Below, in pieces: positions 1 to 8,206 of a stretch of DNA of 64,000 nt. Origin of the DNA: Bacillota bacterium. GTDB taxonomy: Bacteria; Bacillota; Clostridia; Christensenellales; UMGS416. Within the stretch, counting starts at the first letter, position 1, and the number at the start of each line of letters is the position of its first letter. The stretch spans positions 1 through 64,000 of the forward strand of contig JAEYPH010000062.1 of assembly GCA_023410875.1 (NCBI GenBank). Direction: 5' to 3'. The notes beneath the pieces were generated by a model. That model had not been told where the DNA came from. It was given only the letters and a program-made list of their open reading frames with translations, and made no database searches. The position numbers and the translations under genes are program-made.

Positions 1-31
1 CCGGCGACACTTGTATTACTGTTCAAAGGCT

Positions 32-592
32 TTAGTTCGCTGTCTTCCAGTTTTCAAAGATAACCTTGGCTTCCTTCAGGAAAGAAGCGGAGATTGAGAT
101 GGATTCATCGGTTACGGTCTTGTTGGCCGGCAGGATGGGCACCGGGTTGCAGCCGCCAGATACGACTTCCACCTGGTCCATCGTAAAGCGGTTGCCGCAG
201 TTCTGGCACACCAGCGCTTTGCCCTCCTGCTTATAATATCCTCTGCCCGAATCATAGCAGACCTGGCACGTGTTAAAAGCAGTGCGGACGGAGCCGTCCG
301 GCGCCTTGACGGCCAGCACTTCCATCTTGGTGCCGTCGATTTCCACCGGGTAGAAGGTAACGGTCTCCGATACGCCGCTGATCGGTATGACAAGGTCTTC
401 GCCGGTCGTGCCGCCCTGAGAAGCGCTGGAACCCGCCGCCGCGCTCTGCTGCGCCGCGGGCGTCGGGCTGCCGGCAGGCGCGGATGTGCATCCGGCCAGA
501 ACCACGATCACAGAGGTGGCCGCGAACACGCTGATCAGCCGGGCAAAAGTCTGTGTCTTCTTTTTTTGCACTTCGTTGGTTGGGATCATCAT
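32..592 (-). CDS. DUF2318 Cys-rich lipoprotein
   Basis: A signal peptide ends in a lipobox (VVLAGC, Cys35), followed by an Ala/Ser/Gly-rich linker and a DUF2318 domain. That domain has CxxC pairs in the segments CQVCYDSG and CQNCGNRF and a final GGCNP, the pattern of a metal or haem-linked redox protein anchored outside the membrane. DUF2318 proteins are usually found with iron-uptake or Fe-S membrane systems; the exact role here is inference. The start is the first ATG of an ATG-ATG pair because GAGGAG lies 5 nt upstream; a longer frame reaching base 670 lacks such a site. About 186 aa. A 39-aa membrane peptide ends 31 nt upstream on the same strand, so the two are probably cotranscribed. 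Partner genes may lie before base 1. Confidence 0.85.
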   Translation of the reverse strand: MMIPTNEVQKKKTQTFARLISVFAATSVIVVLAGCTSAPAGSPTPAAQQSAAAGSSASQGGTTGEDLVIPISGVSETVTFYPVEIDGTKMEVLAVKAPDGSVRTAFNTCQVCYDSGRGYYKQEGKALVCQNCGNRFTMDQVEVVSGGCNPVPILPANKTVTDESISISASFLKEAKVIFENWKTAN

Positions 593-623
593 TTTTCTCC
601 TCGTATATGGAATTTTCAAAGGG

Positions 624-743
624 TTATCCTTGGCGGTCATCGTCTTTGCTGCTGGCCGGTCGATTCCCACGCATCAGGAGCAAACCGATGAGGATGGCGA
701 TGGCAGGCAGAATGCAATGCCAATGGCTCAAAAGGAAATCCAT
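624..743 (-). CDS. 39-aa single-pass membrane peptide
   Basis: A short frame begins MDFLLSHWHC, has one hydrophobic segment (about residues 10-24, ILPAIAILIGLLL) and ends in a charged tail with KDDDR. A good ribosome site (AAGGAGAG) lies about 7 nt before the ATG, which is the main reason to call it real. It ends 31 nt before the DUF2318 lipoprotein gene and is probably its operon partner. I do not recognise a family. The His-x-His-Cys at the membrane border could bind metal, but that is inference. It could be a chance frame, although the spacing and ribosome site argue against that. Confidence 0.5.
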   Translation of the reverse strand: MDFLLSHWHCILPAIAILIGLLLMRGNRPASSKDDDRQG

Positions 744-844
744 ATCCCACTCTCCTTCAAACTGTTCCGACGATATGTTCTCGCAGGCAGTATACAGAGC
801 AATTTTGAAGAACTTATGTGGATGGAGACTTTCACGGGAAAAGG

Positions 845-882
845 AATTGAAAAAGAGCGGCCATCCTTTATTGGATAGCCGC
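845..882 (-). terminator. hairpin with U-tract upstream of the 39-aa gene
   Basis: The arms GCGGCTATCC and GGATGGCCGC (read on the minus strand) pair with one G-U, followed by TCTTTTTC. This is a plausible intrinsic terminator for transcripts arriving from the repeat or XRE side, or an attenuator ahead of the small operon. Confidence 0.5.
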
Positions 883-885
883 GCA

Positions 886-1150
886 TGTCGTTGTTTCAGA
901 TGTAAGGTTGTCGCGTTAAGATTTCGCGCCATCGGGCGGACCCTGCGCATCGCCCCGCTGTGCTTTGCACAGCCTACGGCTTGCTGTCGCATCGGCGGAG
1001 CCGACGCTGTCGCAAGCCTGGGGTAATACCTCGCCGACATCCGGTCGGCGAGTGCGGCAGAGCCGCACAGGGCGACGCTGGGCCGCAGCGCATCCTGCGC
1101 CAGGGCCAAAGGGCTTTCCGGTCGCCCTTTGGAAACCTTCGGCTCAATCT
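886..1150 (-). repeat. long, composite copy of dispersed palindromic repeat A
   Basis: Read on the minus strand, this shares the core ACAAAAGATTG(A/G)GCCGAAGG, the following TTTCCAAAGGGCGAYCGG and AAAGCCCTTTGG, and the block GGCGCGAAAT, with copies at 38752 and 41608. Between the core and the GGCGCGAAAT block it carries about 170 extra bases packed with perfect small hairpins, for example CTCGCCGAC/GGTCGGCGAG, CTGTGC/GCACAG and TGCGGC/GCCGCA. One terminal repeat is degenerate (near 890) and the other looks lost. No protein gene is supported in this 420-bp gap. Confidence 0.7.
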
Positions 1151-1166
1151 TTTGTAGTTGGTTGAA

Positions 1167-2414
1167 TTAGTCTTTCATGAACGGCGCCAGGTCCGCCAGG
1201 TCGCCCAGGTCGCCTCCCTTGGCAAGGGCGCTCAGCACGAGCTCCCGCAGCGTGGCCTTACTCAGGAACGGCGCGATGTTGCCAATGTCCTTAAGCCCAT
1301 GCTCGCCCACGGCCTTGCGGGCCAGTTCGTCCAGCACTTCGCGGCTGACAAAGGGTCCGATGCTCTCCAGGGCGTCCAGGCCGTGTTCACCGGCGGCCTT
1401 TCGGGCCAGCGCATCCAGCGTGTCGCGGGAGAGGAAGGGCGCAACGTCTTCCACGGCGTCCAGGCCAAAGTCGCCCACGGCCTTCATGGCCAGTTCATCC
1501 AGGACACCCCGGCTGACAAATGGCGCGATGCCTTCCAAAACTTCCAGCCCATGCTCGCCGACGGCCTTGCGGGCCAGTTCATCCAGCATTTCGCGGGGCA
1601 GGAAGGGCGCGATGCCCTCGATAGCCTCCAGGCCGAAATCTCCGACCGCTTTGTGGGCCAGCTCCGCGAGCATGTCGCGGCTCACGAAGGGCGCGATGTC
1701 TTCCAGCGCGTCCAGGCCGTGCTCGCCCACGGCCTTGCGGGCCAGTTCGTCCAGCATCTCGCGGGGCAAGAAGGGCGCGATGCCCTCAATAGCCTCCAGA
1801 CCGAAGTCTCCCACAGCTTTATGGGCCAGCTCCGAGAGCACGTCACGGCTCACGAAGGGCGCGATGTCCTCCAGCGCTTCCAACCCGTGCTGGCCCGCGG
1901 CCCTGCGCGCCAGCGCGTCCAGCAGCTCCTTGTCCAAAAAGGGCGCCAGGTCCGCCAGCTCGCTCAGGTCGAATTTCTGCACCTTTTCGGCAGCCTCGCG
2001 CACCTGCGAGGGCTTCAACAGCGGCGCCACGTGGGCCAGCTCCTGGGGCTGGATGGGTTCGGTGATCTGCGCCACGTTGCCGTGCTCCAAAATCTCGTGC
2101 ACGATGCGGGCCTCGCCGGTGGGCTTTGGGGCATCGCCGCCCAGCAGATAATCCACCGTGGTGCCGAAGGCCTGGGCCAGCAGCGGCAGCGTGGCGATGT
2201 CGGGCATGGATTCTCCGCGCTCCCACTTGGACACCGCCTGGTGGCTGACGTTCATGCGGTCGGCCAGAGCCATCTGGGTCATGTCGCGTTCGCGGCGCAG
2301 CGCGGCGATGCGCGCGCCCACCTGTTTCATCTGGAACATCTGCTCTTCCTCCTGTTCGATGGTTGCTTTGTTGCGGTTGTGCCATGGCCAATGGATGCGT
2401 GTGTGTTTGCTCAT
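1167..2414 (-). CDS. XRE-family regulator with 28-residue tandem repeats
   Basis: The N-terminus (about residues 30-85) is a helix-turn-helix of the Cro/CI type (IAALRRERDMTQMALADRMN, then VSHQAVSKWERGESMP). After a short linker, roughly residues 155-415 consist of about eight full 28-residue units plus partial ones. The consensus is GLEALEDIAPFVSRDVLSEL followed by AHKAVGDF. Two alternating versions, with DF or EH at the unit end, give a 56-residue (168-bp) higher-order period. The units are predicted to be helical and amphipathic, so they may form a solenoid for protein binding or oligomerisation. The start was chosen for AGGAGGG 8 nt upstream; the longer frame adds 21 residues without support. 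The ligand and targets are unknown. Confidence 0.8.
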   Translation of the reverse strand: MSKHTRIHWPWHNRNKATIEQEEEQMFQMKQVGARIAALRRERDMTQMALADRMNVSHQAVSKWERGESMPDIATLPLLAQAFGTTVDYLLGGDAPKPTGEARIVHEILEHGNVAQITEPIQPQELAHVAPLLKPSQVREAAEKVQKFDLSELADLAPFLDKELLDALARRAAGQHGLEALEDIAPFVSRDVLSELAHKAVGDFGLEAIEGIAPFLPREMLDELARKAVGEHGLDALEDIAPFVSRDMLAELAHKAVGDFGLEAIEGIAPFLPREMLDELARKAVGEHGLEVLEGIAPFVSRGVLDELAMKAVGDFGLDAVEDVAPFLSRDTLDALARKAAGEHGLDALESIGPFVSREVLDELARKAVGEHGLKDIGNIAPFLSKATLRELVLSALAKGGDLGDLADLAPFMKD

Positions 2415-2537
2415 GAAACAGCCCTCCTGCGTTTGTTTGCCTCGAGCATACAGGAGGGCTTCCTTGCAACCAAGCAACCAGCGATTGAAACAGGCCGTTA
2501 TGGCCTGGAACTCGCCTAAACCAGCGGTTGAATCAGT

Positions 2538-3263
2538 TTATTCTTTCCAGCCCTTGCGGCTCAATGCGGCCTTCAGCTTATCCAGCGATGTGTTTGCCAC
2601 CAGCTCTTCGGGGAAGCTCACTTCGGCCAGCAGCGCCAGTGAGTTCTCAAAGTGGCCCACCTGATAGCACACGTGGGCGTCGGAGCTCACGACCACGGAC
2701 ACGCCCAGGCGGCGGCACTCGGCCAGCATGGCGATCACGTTCTGCCGGGCGTTGGGCCGGGGCTTGAAGGCGGACAGCGAATGGTTGTTGACCTCCAGCA
2801 GCGTGTGGGTCTCGGCGGCGGCACGCACAAGCTCGGGGTAGAGCACGGGCATGCGCCCGTCGTCGGGGTGGCCTATCACGTTGACGCGCGGATTTTGCAT
2901 GGCGTTTACGCAGGCCCGGGTGAAATAGGCCGGACCATCGCCGGCGATCGTGACCGTGTGGCAGCTGGCGATGATGAAGTTCAGGTTCTTGGTCATGTCC
3001 TCCGAAGCGTCCAGCGTGCCGGCGTCGTCGATGATGTTGGCCTCGATGCCGCGGAACACCTGCAGGCCGTGCACGGTATTGGGGAGGGTCTTCATGTTCT
3101 CGAAGTACCACGCCGGCAGCATCGAAGGCATGTTGGGGCCGTGGTCGGTGATGGCGATGCCGTCCAGGCCCATTTCCTGGGCAGCGCGGATGTTCTCATC
3201 CACCGTGGAATAGGCGTGGCCGCTGATGATGGTGTGGGTGTGTAGATCGGCTGCGATTCTCAA
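2538..3263 (-). CDS. PHP-domain phosphoesterase (YcdX-like)
   Basis: This 241-aa protein covers a whole PHP domain. Metal ligands are visible in DLHTHT near the N-terminus, ITDHGPNMP, ASCHTV, GHPDDGRMP, VNNHS and SSDAHVCY near the C-terminus. Proteins of this size and order are usually metal-dependent phosphatases acting on small phosphoesters, such as E. coli YcdX; the substrate cannot be read from the sequence. The start is TTG, preceded by AAAGGA at 7 nt. The XRE gene follows 123 bp downstream on the same strand. No histidinol phosphate pathway genes are nearby, so a HisK role is not supported. Confidence 0.85.
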   Translation of the reverse strand: MRIAADLHTHTIISGHAYSTVDENIRAAQEMGLDGIAITDHGPNMPSMLPAWYFENMKTLPNTVHGLQVFRGIEANIIDDAGTLDASEDMTKNLNFIIASCHTVTIAGDGPAYFTRACVNAMQNPRVNVIGHPDDGRMPVLYPELVRAAAETHTLLEVNNHSLSAFKPRPNARQNVIAMLAECRRLGVSVVVSSDAHVCYQVGHFENSLALLAEVSFPEELVANTSLDKLKAALSRKGWKE

Positions 3264-3479
3264 AATACGTTCCTTTCAATATAGAAGACCCCGAAGGGCC
3301 AAAAAGTGCGGCGATGGCGTTTGCCGAGGGCATTATATCACAGAATGGGGTGGTTTTCATCGAAAGGGGCGTTAAGACTGCGTGAAGTGTCGTGGTGCCG
3401 TTAGAGTCATGTTGAAACTAAGCTAGAATATTCCAAAAAAACCAAGAGATAATAACACAAATCGCGACTAAGGTGAAAC

Positions 3480-4577
3480 ATGCCAAATAGCATAACAAAT
3501 CGTCAAATGATGTTTATTCTATTCCTGACACTGACAGCCTTTACAACCATTGATATTGCAAAGGTTATGGCACGGTGCGCAGGAACCGGTAGTTGGATAA
3601 CCATCATAATTACCTCTGTGCTTTTTGCGCTCGCAGCTGTTGTGCTCGTGAGCTTGAATAACATGTTCCAAGGAAAGGTCCTTTTTGATTACAGTAAAGA
3701 ATTAATAGGCAGGATTGGGTCTTATTTCGTAGCCATCTACTATGTTCAATACTTTGTAACCGTAATTGTAACATTGGTTCTATCCGTGTCTACTATGTTA
3801 AAAATGCACTTTTTGCTCAATACACCAACATGGGCCACCATGTTGGCAGCGCTTCCTGTTTTTGGATTCATTGCCTATAAAGGCGTTACGAATGCCGCCC
3901 GTCTATTTGAAATCTATGGAATTATTTTGATCGTAATGGCAACAACAGTTCATGTTATCATGCTTCTTCAGGGCAATCCTGACCACATATTGCCGCTGTT
4001 CATTCCATCAGAGATAGGCAGATATTTAACAAGCATAAAGGATGCTATTTTTCCATTCCTAGGAATTGAGGTGCTTACGATCATACCATTTACCGCCAAG
4101 AATGGAAAAAAAGCAGCAATAAAAGCACTTGTCACAATATTATCCATCGGTCTGTTTTATATCCTGGTGATTGAGAGCAGTATCATGATGGTCGGCCTGA
4201 ATGAAATTGCACACTATAATTACCCATTAATTACAGCAATTCGGTTAGTGGAATTGCCGTTCCTGCGGATCTTCCAGAGGATAGATGTGTTATATCTTAC
4301 AGTAGGCTTCATTGGGTTATTTGCCGGACTGTCCATCGTTTATCTGAATATCGTTGAGTACATCTGTCGAATGTTGCCCAGAGTGAAGCGTATTTACATT
4401 GTCATTATCGTAGGTCTATGTATTTTTCTCATTGGCCAAACGATACAGAGCATAGATGGAATAGACAGGACCTTAATCAATGTCATTACATTGTCAGGGA
4501 TTTTAGCCGCATTCATTATTCCGATGACTTTATTGATTATTGCAAAGGTGAAGAAACATGGTAAAAAAGCTATTTAA
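3480..4577 (+). CDS. gerB: spore germination permease, GerAB/GerKB family
   Basis: The protein is 365 aa with about ten hydrophobic segments and the N-terminal pattern MPNSITNRQMMFILFLTLTA of endospore germinant-receptor B subunits (APC-like fold). It sits in the inner membrane of the spore and contributes to sensing small germinants. It is first in an operon with the C and A subunits, and its end overlaps gerC by 20 bp. Such operons are normally switched on by sigma-G in the forespore. A possible but poor match (TGAAGT, 19 nt, CATGTTGA) lies near 3390-3425. Base composition is clearly more AT-rich than the surroundings. Confidence 0.9.
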   Translation: MPNSITNRQMMFILFLTLTAFTTIDIAKVMARCAGTGSWITIIITSVLFALAAVVLVSLNNMFQGKVLFDYSKELIGRIGSYFVAIYYVQYFVTVIVTLVLSVSTMLKMHFLLNTPTWATMLAALPVFGFIAYKGVTNAARLFEIYGIILIVMATTVHVIMLLQGNPDHILPLFIPSEIGRYLTSIKDAIFPFLGIEVLTIIPFTAKNGKKAAIKALVTILSIGLFYILVIESSIMMVGLNEIAHYNYPLITAIRLVELPFLRIFQRIDVLYLTVGFIGLFAGLSIVYLNIVEYICRMLPRVKRIYIVIIVGLCIFLIGQTIQSIDGIDRTLINVITLSGILAAFIIPMTLLIIAKVKKHGKKAI

Positions 4578-5673
4578 GATACTATTTATAGTATTTGTGT
4601 TATGCTTGGCAACTACCGGATGTTGGGATGCCTTGGACATCAACGACAGAAACGTGATCACGGCGGTTTTGGTGGATAAAACGGATTATGGCTTCGCATT
4701 CTACGTTGAAATCCCTCCTTTTTCCAAAACGACCAAGGCTGGTGAAGCTTCCCAGGTAAATAAGCCTTCTATTATAAAGTCAGAAGGCCGAGACTACGTT
4801 GAAGCAAGGAAAAACCTTGATAGAGCTATGGACAAACCCATATTTCTGGGCGCTGTGCAATCTGTTCTGCTGACAGATCGATTGGCCACATTTGATATAG
4901 AAGAATACCTGAACAGACTGCGGGAGCTAAATGAATACAGAAAGACTGTGCATGTCGTTGTAACGACCGAAGACCCGGAAAAACTGCTTAGCGATGTGCC
5001 GGAGAATGCTGCGTCCGCAGGTTTCGCCATTGAGGCTACACTAACGAGCCTTGTAAACACAGGCCAAATCGAGCATGTATCCCTGGTGGATATCTTAAAC
5101 ATCCTATCTTCTGCATACAAACATTACATATTACCAACGATTGCCCTTGTCAATGGAGAGCCAGCAGTAACTGGATTTACAGTTTTTTCGGGAGGCATGA
5201 AGACTGGCTTCATACCCATTGCTGATGGAGACAGCATTGTTTTGCAGTCTCCCGATGCAAAAATTCTATATGCCGTTCCATACGATGACACCCATGCAAC
5301 CGTAGAAGTGCGCTTGTCTCGGAAAAAAATCGCCCCCCATTTTTCAGAGGAGAATATCAGCTTCGACATAGGCCTTACCTTTGAGGCAATACTGCTGTAT
5401 CCGGAAAAAGGTAAGCCCATCACAGATTCTGATGAGGAAATGATTGGCGCTACACTGCAAGCTATGCTTGAGCACGATTTCAAAGAAATGTTTCAAAAAT
5501 CACAGGATATGTATCGATACGATTGCTATGTACTGCATGAACCGTTCCGGATTACCTATCCGGATGAATATAAAAAGATGGATTGGGCCAGCGAATATCA
5601 AAAGGCGACCGCGAACATCAACATTACCGTAAACTTGACCGACACAGATATGTTGGATTATAGCGCTGATTAA
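4558..5673 (+). CDS. gerC: spore germination lipoprotein, Ger(x)C family
   Basis: A 371-aa lipoprotein with signal peptide and lipobox ending TTGC (Cys22), followed by the family signature WDALDINDRN. The rest matches the three-domain GerAC/GerKC layout (VDKTDYGFAFYVEIP, NEYRKTVHVVVTTEDPEKLL). It is anchored on the outer face of the spore inner membrane and is the C subunit of the germinant receptor. It begins inside the 3' end of gerB, which suggests translational coupling, and ends 13 bp before the gerA start. Confidence 0.9.
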   Translation: MVKKLFKILFIVFVLCLATTGCWDALDINDRNVITAVLVDKTDYGFAFYVEIPPFSKTTKAGEASQVNKPSIIKSEGRDYVEARKNLDRAMDKPIFLGAVQSVLLTDRLATFDIEEYLNRLRELNEYRKTVHVVVTTEDPEKLLSDVPENAASAGFAIEATLTSLVNTGQIEHVSLVDILNILSSAYKHYILPTIALVNGEPAVTGFTVFSGGMKTGFIPIADGDSIVLQSPDAKILYAVPYDDTHATVEVRLSRKKIAPHFSEENISFDIGLTFEAILLYPEKGKPITDSDEEMIGATLQAMLEHDFKEMFQKSQDMYRYDCYVLHEPFRITYPDEYKKMDWASEYQKATANINITVNLTDTDMLDYSAD

Positions 5674-5686
5674 GGTGGGCCGATTT

Positions 5687-7132
5687 ATGATTCGAAGCGA
5701 TGCGCACAGAAAGATTGTTCATGATTTGATGGGCAAGAGCATTGATATCAGCTATCGTATCATATCCTGCGGGAAAGGTACGGTTACTCTTTTATATATC
5801 AAACAGCTGACGGACAGGGCTTATCTGTCACAAAATGTAATCAAACCTATCATCGAGTACTGTGCCGAAGATAAGGAGCCACCGAAGGCCCAAGAGGCTG
5901 TAGAGACAATTATCTATGCTGACGATTGCAGCGTAGAGCAAAATGAAAATAAGATAGAAGACTACGTGCTTGCCGGTATGACTGTCATGTTATTTTCAAA
6001 TGACAATGAATTTGTTGTAATAAACATAAAAAAGGTCCAGCACAGGCAAGTATCTGATCCCGAAATAACATATACGCAGCGTGGACCACGGGATTGTTTT
6101 GTGGAAAATATTGATGTCAATCTTTCTTTGTTGAGGTACCGCTTAAAAGATAAAAATTTTCGTGTAGAGAATATTGAAGTAGGTAAAAGAACCAGAACCA
6201 ATATGGTGCTTGTCTATATTGATGACATTGCCAATGATACATGTGTTCTGGAAATAAGAAAAAGAATCAATCATATAAACATAGAAGGTTTTTTAGAATC
6301 TGGCGAGTTGCAATCCTTTTTATTGAACAGTCATTTTAGTCTTTTCCCTCAGATGATGGTAGTAGAAAGGTCGGACATGGCATCTGAGATGCTGCTGAAA
6401 GGCAAGGTTGTAATCTTGGTAGACGGCAGCCAGTTGGCACTGGCGGCACCCACGACATTTGTCGAATTCATGTATTCCTGCGATGACCGGTATGATAACA
6501 AGTATTTCGGTATGTTCATGAGGATACTGAGATACCTAGCATTCTTTATTTCGTTTACGGCATCATCCTATTGGGTAGCATTGGTGTCCTTTCACAGTGA
6601 TATTGCACCGGCGGCCTTCATCATTGAATTAGCCGAGGCACGTTCCGGGGTTCCCTTCAGCGCGTTGACCGGCGCTCTGCTTCTAGAGTTTATTATGGAA
6701 CTCATCAGAGAATCTCTGCTTAGAGTGCCTACAAAAATCGGTTCCGCTATCGCCATCGTGGGCGCATTGATCATCGGTCAGGCAGCCATCGCAGCGGGAA
6801 TATTCAGCCCGCTTTTGCTGATCATTATTTCAGTAGAATTTCTCGCGTCATTTGCAATCCCCAATCAAGCCGCCGCCAATCCGTTTCGATTGATTAAAAT
6901 ACTGTTGCTTCTCATCACGGGTATGTTCGGCTTTTATGGTCTGGTTTTGGGTATCACAGTGATTGTGGCTGAGCTCGTTTCCATCAACAGCTTTGGCATA
7001 CCCTATATGGCTCCTTTCGGACCTTTTAACTTGTATGACTTTCTTAGAACGTTGTTGTTCAGCAAGTCGTTGTCTCCAAAGCGTCAACAATACATGCGAG
7101 ACAAAGACGATGTACGGTTGAATAGGAAATGA
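5687..7132 (+). CDS. gerA: spore germination protein, GerAA family (A subunit)
   Basis: About 481 aa: a soluble N-terminal half (around residues 1-280) and a C-terminal half with four to five membrane segments, typical of the GerA/SpoVAF family. Recognisable pieces are VILVDGSQLALAAPTTFVEF, FHSDIAPAAFIIELAEARSG and VPFSALTGALLLEFIMELIR. The ATG at 5687 has GGTGG about 9 nt upstream; a GTG four codons earlier is possible. The B-C-A gene order differs from the common A-B-C order. The A subunit is thought to contribute to the channel that releases ions on germination. Confidence 0.9.
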   Translation: MIRSDAHRKIVHDLMGKSIDISYRIISCGKGTVTLLYIKQLTDRAYLSQNVIKPIIEYCAEDKEPPKAQEAVETIIYADDCSVEQNENKIEDYVLAGMTVMLFSNDNEFVVINIKKVQHRQVSDPEITYTQRGPRDCFVENIDVNLSLLRYRLKDKNFRVENIEVGKRTRTNMVLVYIDDIANDTCVLEIRKRINHINIEGFLESGELQSFLLNSHFSLFPQMMVVERSDMASEMLLKGKVVILVDGSQLALAAPTTFVEFMYSCDDRYDNKYFGMFMRILRYLAFFISFTASSYWVALVSFHSDIAPAAFIIELAEARSGVPFSALTGALLLEFIMELIRESLLRVPTKIGSAIAIVGALIIGQAAIAAGIFSPLLLIIISVEFLASFAIPNQAAANPFRLIKILLLLITGMFGFYGLVLGITVIVAELVSINSFGIPYMAPFGPFNLYDFLRTLLFSKSLSPKRQQYMRDKDDVRLNRK

Positions 7133-7218
7133 TATCCCAGGCTGAATAATGGATGGTGATGCTCTCAATTGCGTCGCTGGGCTTTTTGAGGGGTGCTAAG
7201 TGTGGGGAAATGGAGGAG

Positions 7219-7695
7219 TCATGACCTCCTTCTTCTATGCCATTCATTCCAAAAGGCGATGTATGCATCGCGCTCAAACTTGTCACCTGGAGCCTTTGGG
7301 CTACATTTGTGATAGAACGCCTCAACTTGGTCCGCAACACGGAAAATCTCAGCCTGCTACGCATCAAATTCAAGAAGAGTGACCGCCCCATCTTCTGTCG
7401 TAACTCTTATGTCATCCTCAACGCGTTCAACCATCCAATCGATGCCATTGGTACATCCCATGATCTCAACATTGTCCAGCGTATCATTTGGTATGATAAA
7501 ATGACCACAGCATGGTAACATTTGTTCATTATTATTGGGAATAAGATGGTTTTCTGACAATGTCTTGAGCATTCGTAAAGCCATAGCGCTGATTGTACAA
7601 GACGACTTAATTTTGTGGTCGCCGATTGTCACCTGGACATCCCCGTGTAAGCAAATGTCATCCGGATCATCACCCGAATTATCAATCCAACGCAT
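7219..7695 (-). pseudogene. conserved small protein gene interrupted by in-frame TAG
   Basis: From ATG 7695 the frame reads MRWIDNSGDDPDDICLHGDV onward to LLEFDA and a TAG at 7357-7359. In the same frame it then continues for 45 further protein-like codons (QAEIFRVADQVEAFYHKC onward to AFWNEWHRRRRS) before TGA at 7219. The continuity on both sides suggests a single ancestral protein of about 157 aa and a recent nonsense change. I recall similar Clostridia hypothetical proteins with the IDNSGDDPDD start, but cannot name the family. The 112-aa front part may still be made. The function is unknown. The ribosome site before the ATG is weak. Confidence 0.6.
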
Positions 7696-7841
7696 TGACA
7701 GGATATCGACTATAAACAAGTACCTACTCCTACGACGGTTTTGCCGCGCTGTCTGCGAAATTACCAAGATTATAGGGGCATGTGTACCATGATTTCAATA
7801 AGTAGTGAGTGCCATCGATATTTCAATAGGCTATTGAACCC

Positions 7842-7870
7842 TTGACCATTCTCCAACCACTGGCTATAAT
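7842..7870 (+). promoter_or_regulatory. sigma-A promoter of the trpS leader
   Basis: TTGACC and TATAAT are separated by exactly 17 bp, placing the transcript start near 7877, just before the T-box leader. Confidence 0.8.
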
Positions 7871-7876
7871 GAATCA

Positions 7877-8160
7877 TCAAACCGATGACAGGGGAGAACG
7901 GCGGCAAAAGCCAAGCCCAAGCGAGCCGGGGACGGTGTGAGCCCGGTGGCAGCGGCGCCGCCAATGGGCCCTGGAGGGCTGGCCCGAGTGCGCAAGCAGG
8001 TAGGGCGGACGGTCGCTTACCGTTATCCAAGCAGGCGGGTATTACCCTTGCTACGTGAAACGTAGCAAGCGGGTGAAGGCCCGCGACGAGTGGGCGCGCA
8101 AGCGCCAATCCAGGTGGTATCGCAGGCAAAGCCTGTCCTGAAAGGGGCAGGCTTTTTTTG
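7877..8160 (+). promoter_or_regulatory. T-box riboswitch, tRNA-Trp specific
   Basis: The leader has the T-box landmarks in order. The stem I distal part reads GAGCCGGGGACGGTGTGAGC. The specifier loop contains CAATGGGCCCTGGAG, with the Trp codon TGG at 7965-7967. The linker motif CCGTTATC is present, and the T-box core CCAGGTGGTATCGCAG lies at 8108-8123. A terminator with arms AAGCCTGTCC/GGGCAGGCTT and seven Ts ends near 8157. Uncharged tRNA-Trp would stabilise the antiterminator and let trpS be transcribed. Confidence 0.9.
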
Positions 8161-8206
8161 TTAAGTAAATACGGATTAACGTCTGCTTTGAAAAGGAGGT
8201 TTCCCC

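Noticed and set aside
1250..2000. Regular repeats of about 84 bp resembling a CRISPR or satellite array
   Set aside because: They are the coding form of the 28-residue protein repeats, stay in frame, and have no spacers.
7357..7359. TAG as a pyrrolysine or suppressed codon
   Set aside because: Kept only as an open possibility: other genes in the window end on TAG, and no pyrrolysine genes or insertion structure were seen here.
7770..8129. 119-codon minus-strand frame over the trpS leader
   Set aside because: It lies within the T-box RNA, which explains the sequence fully, and has no ribosome site.
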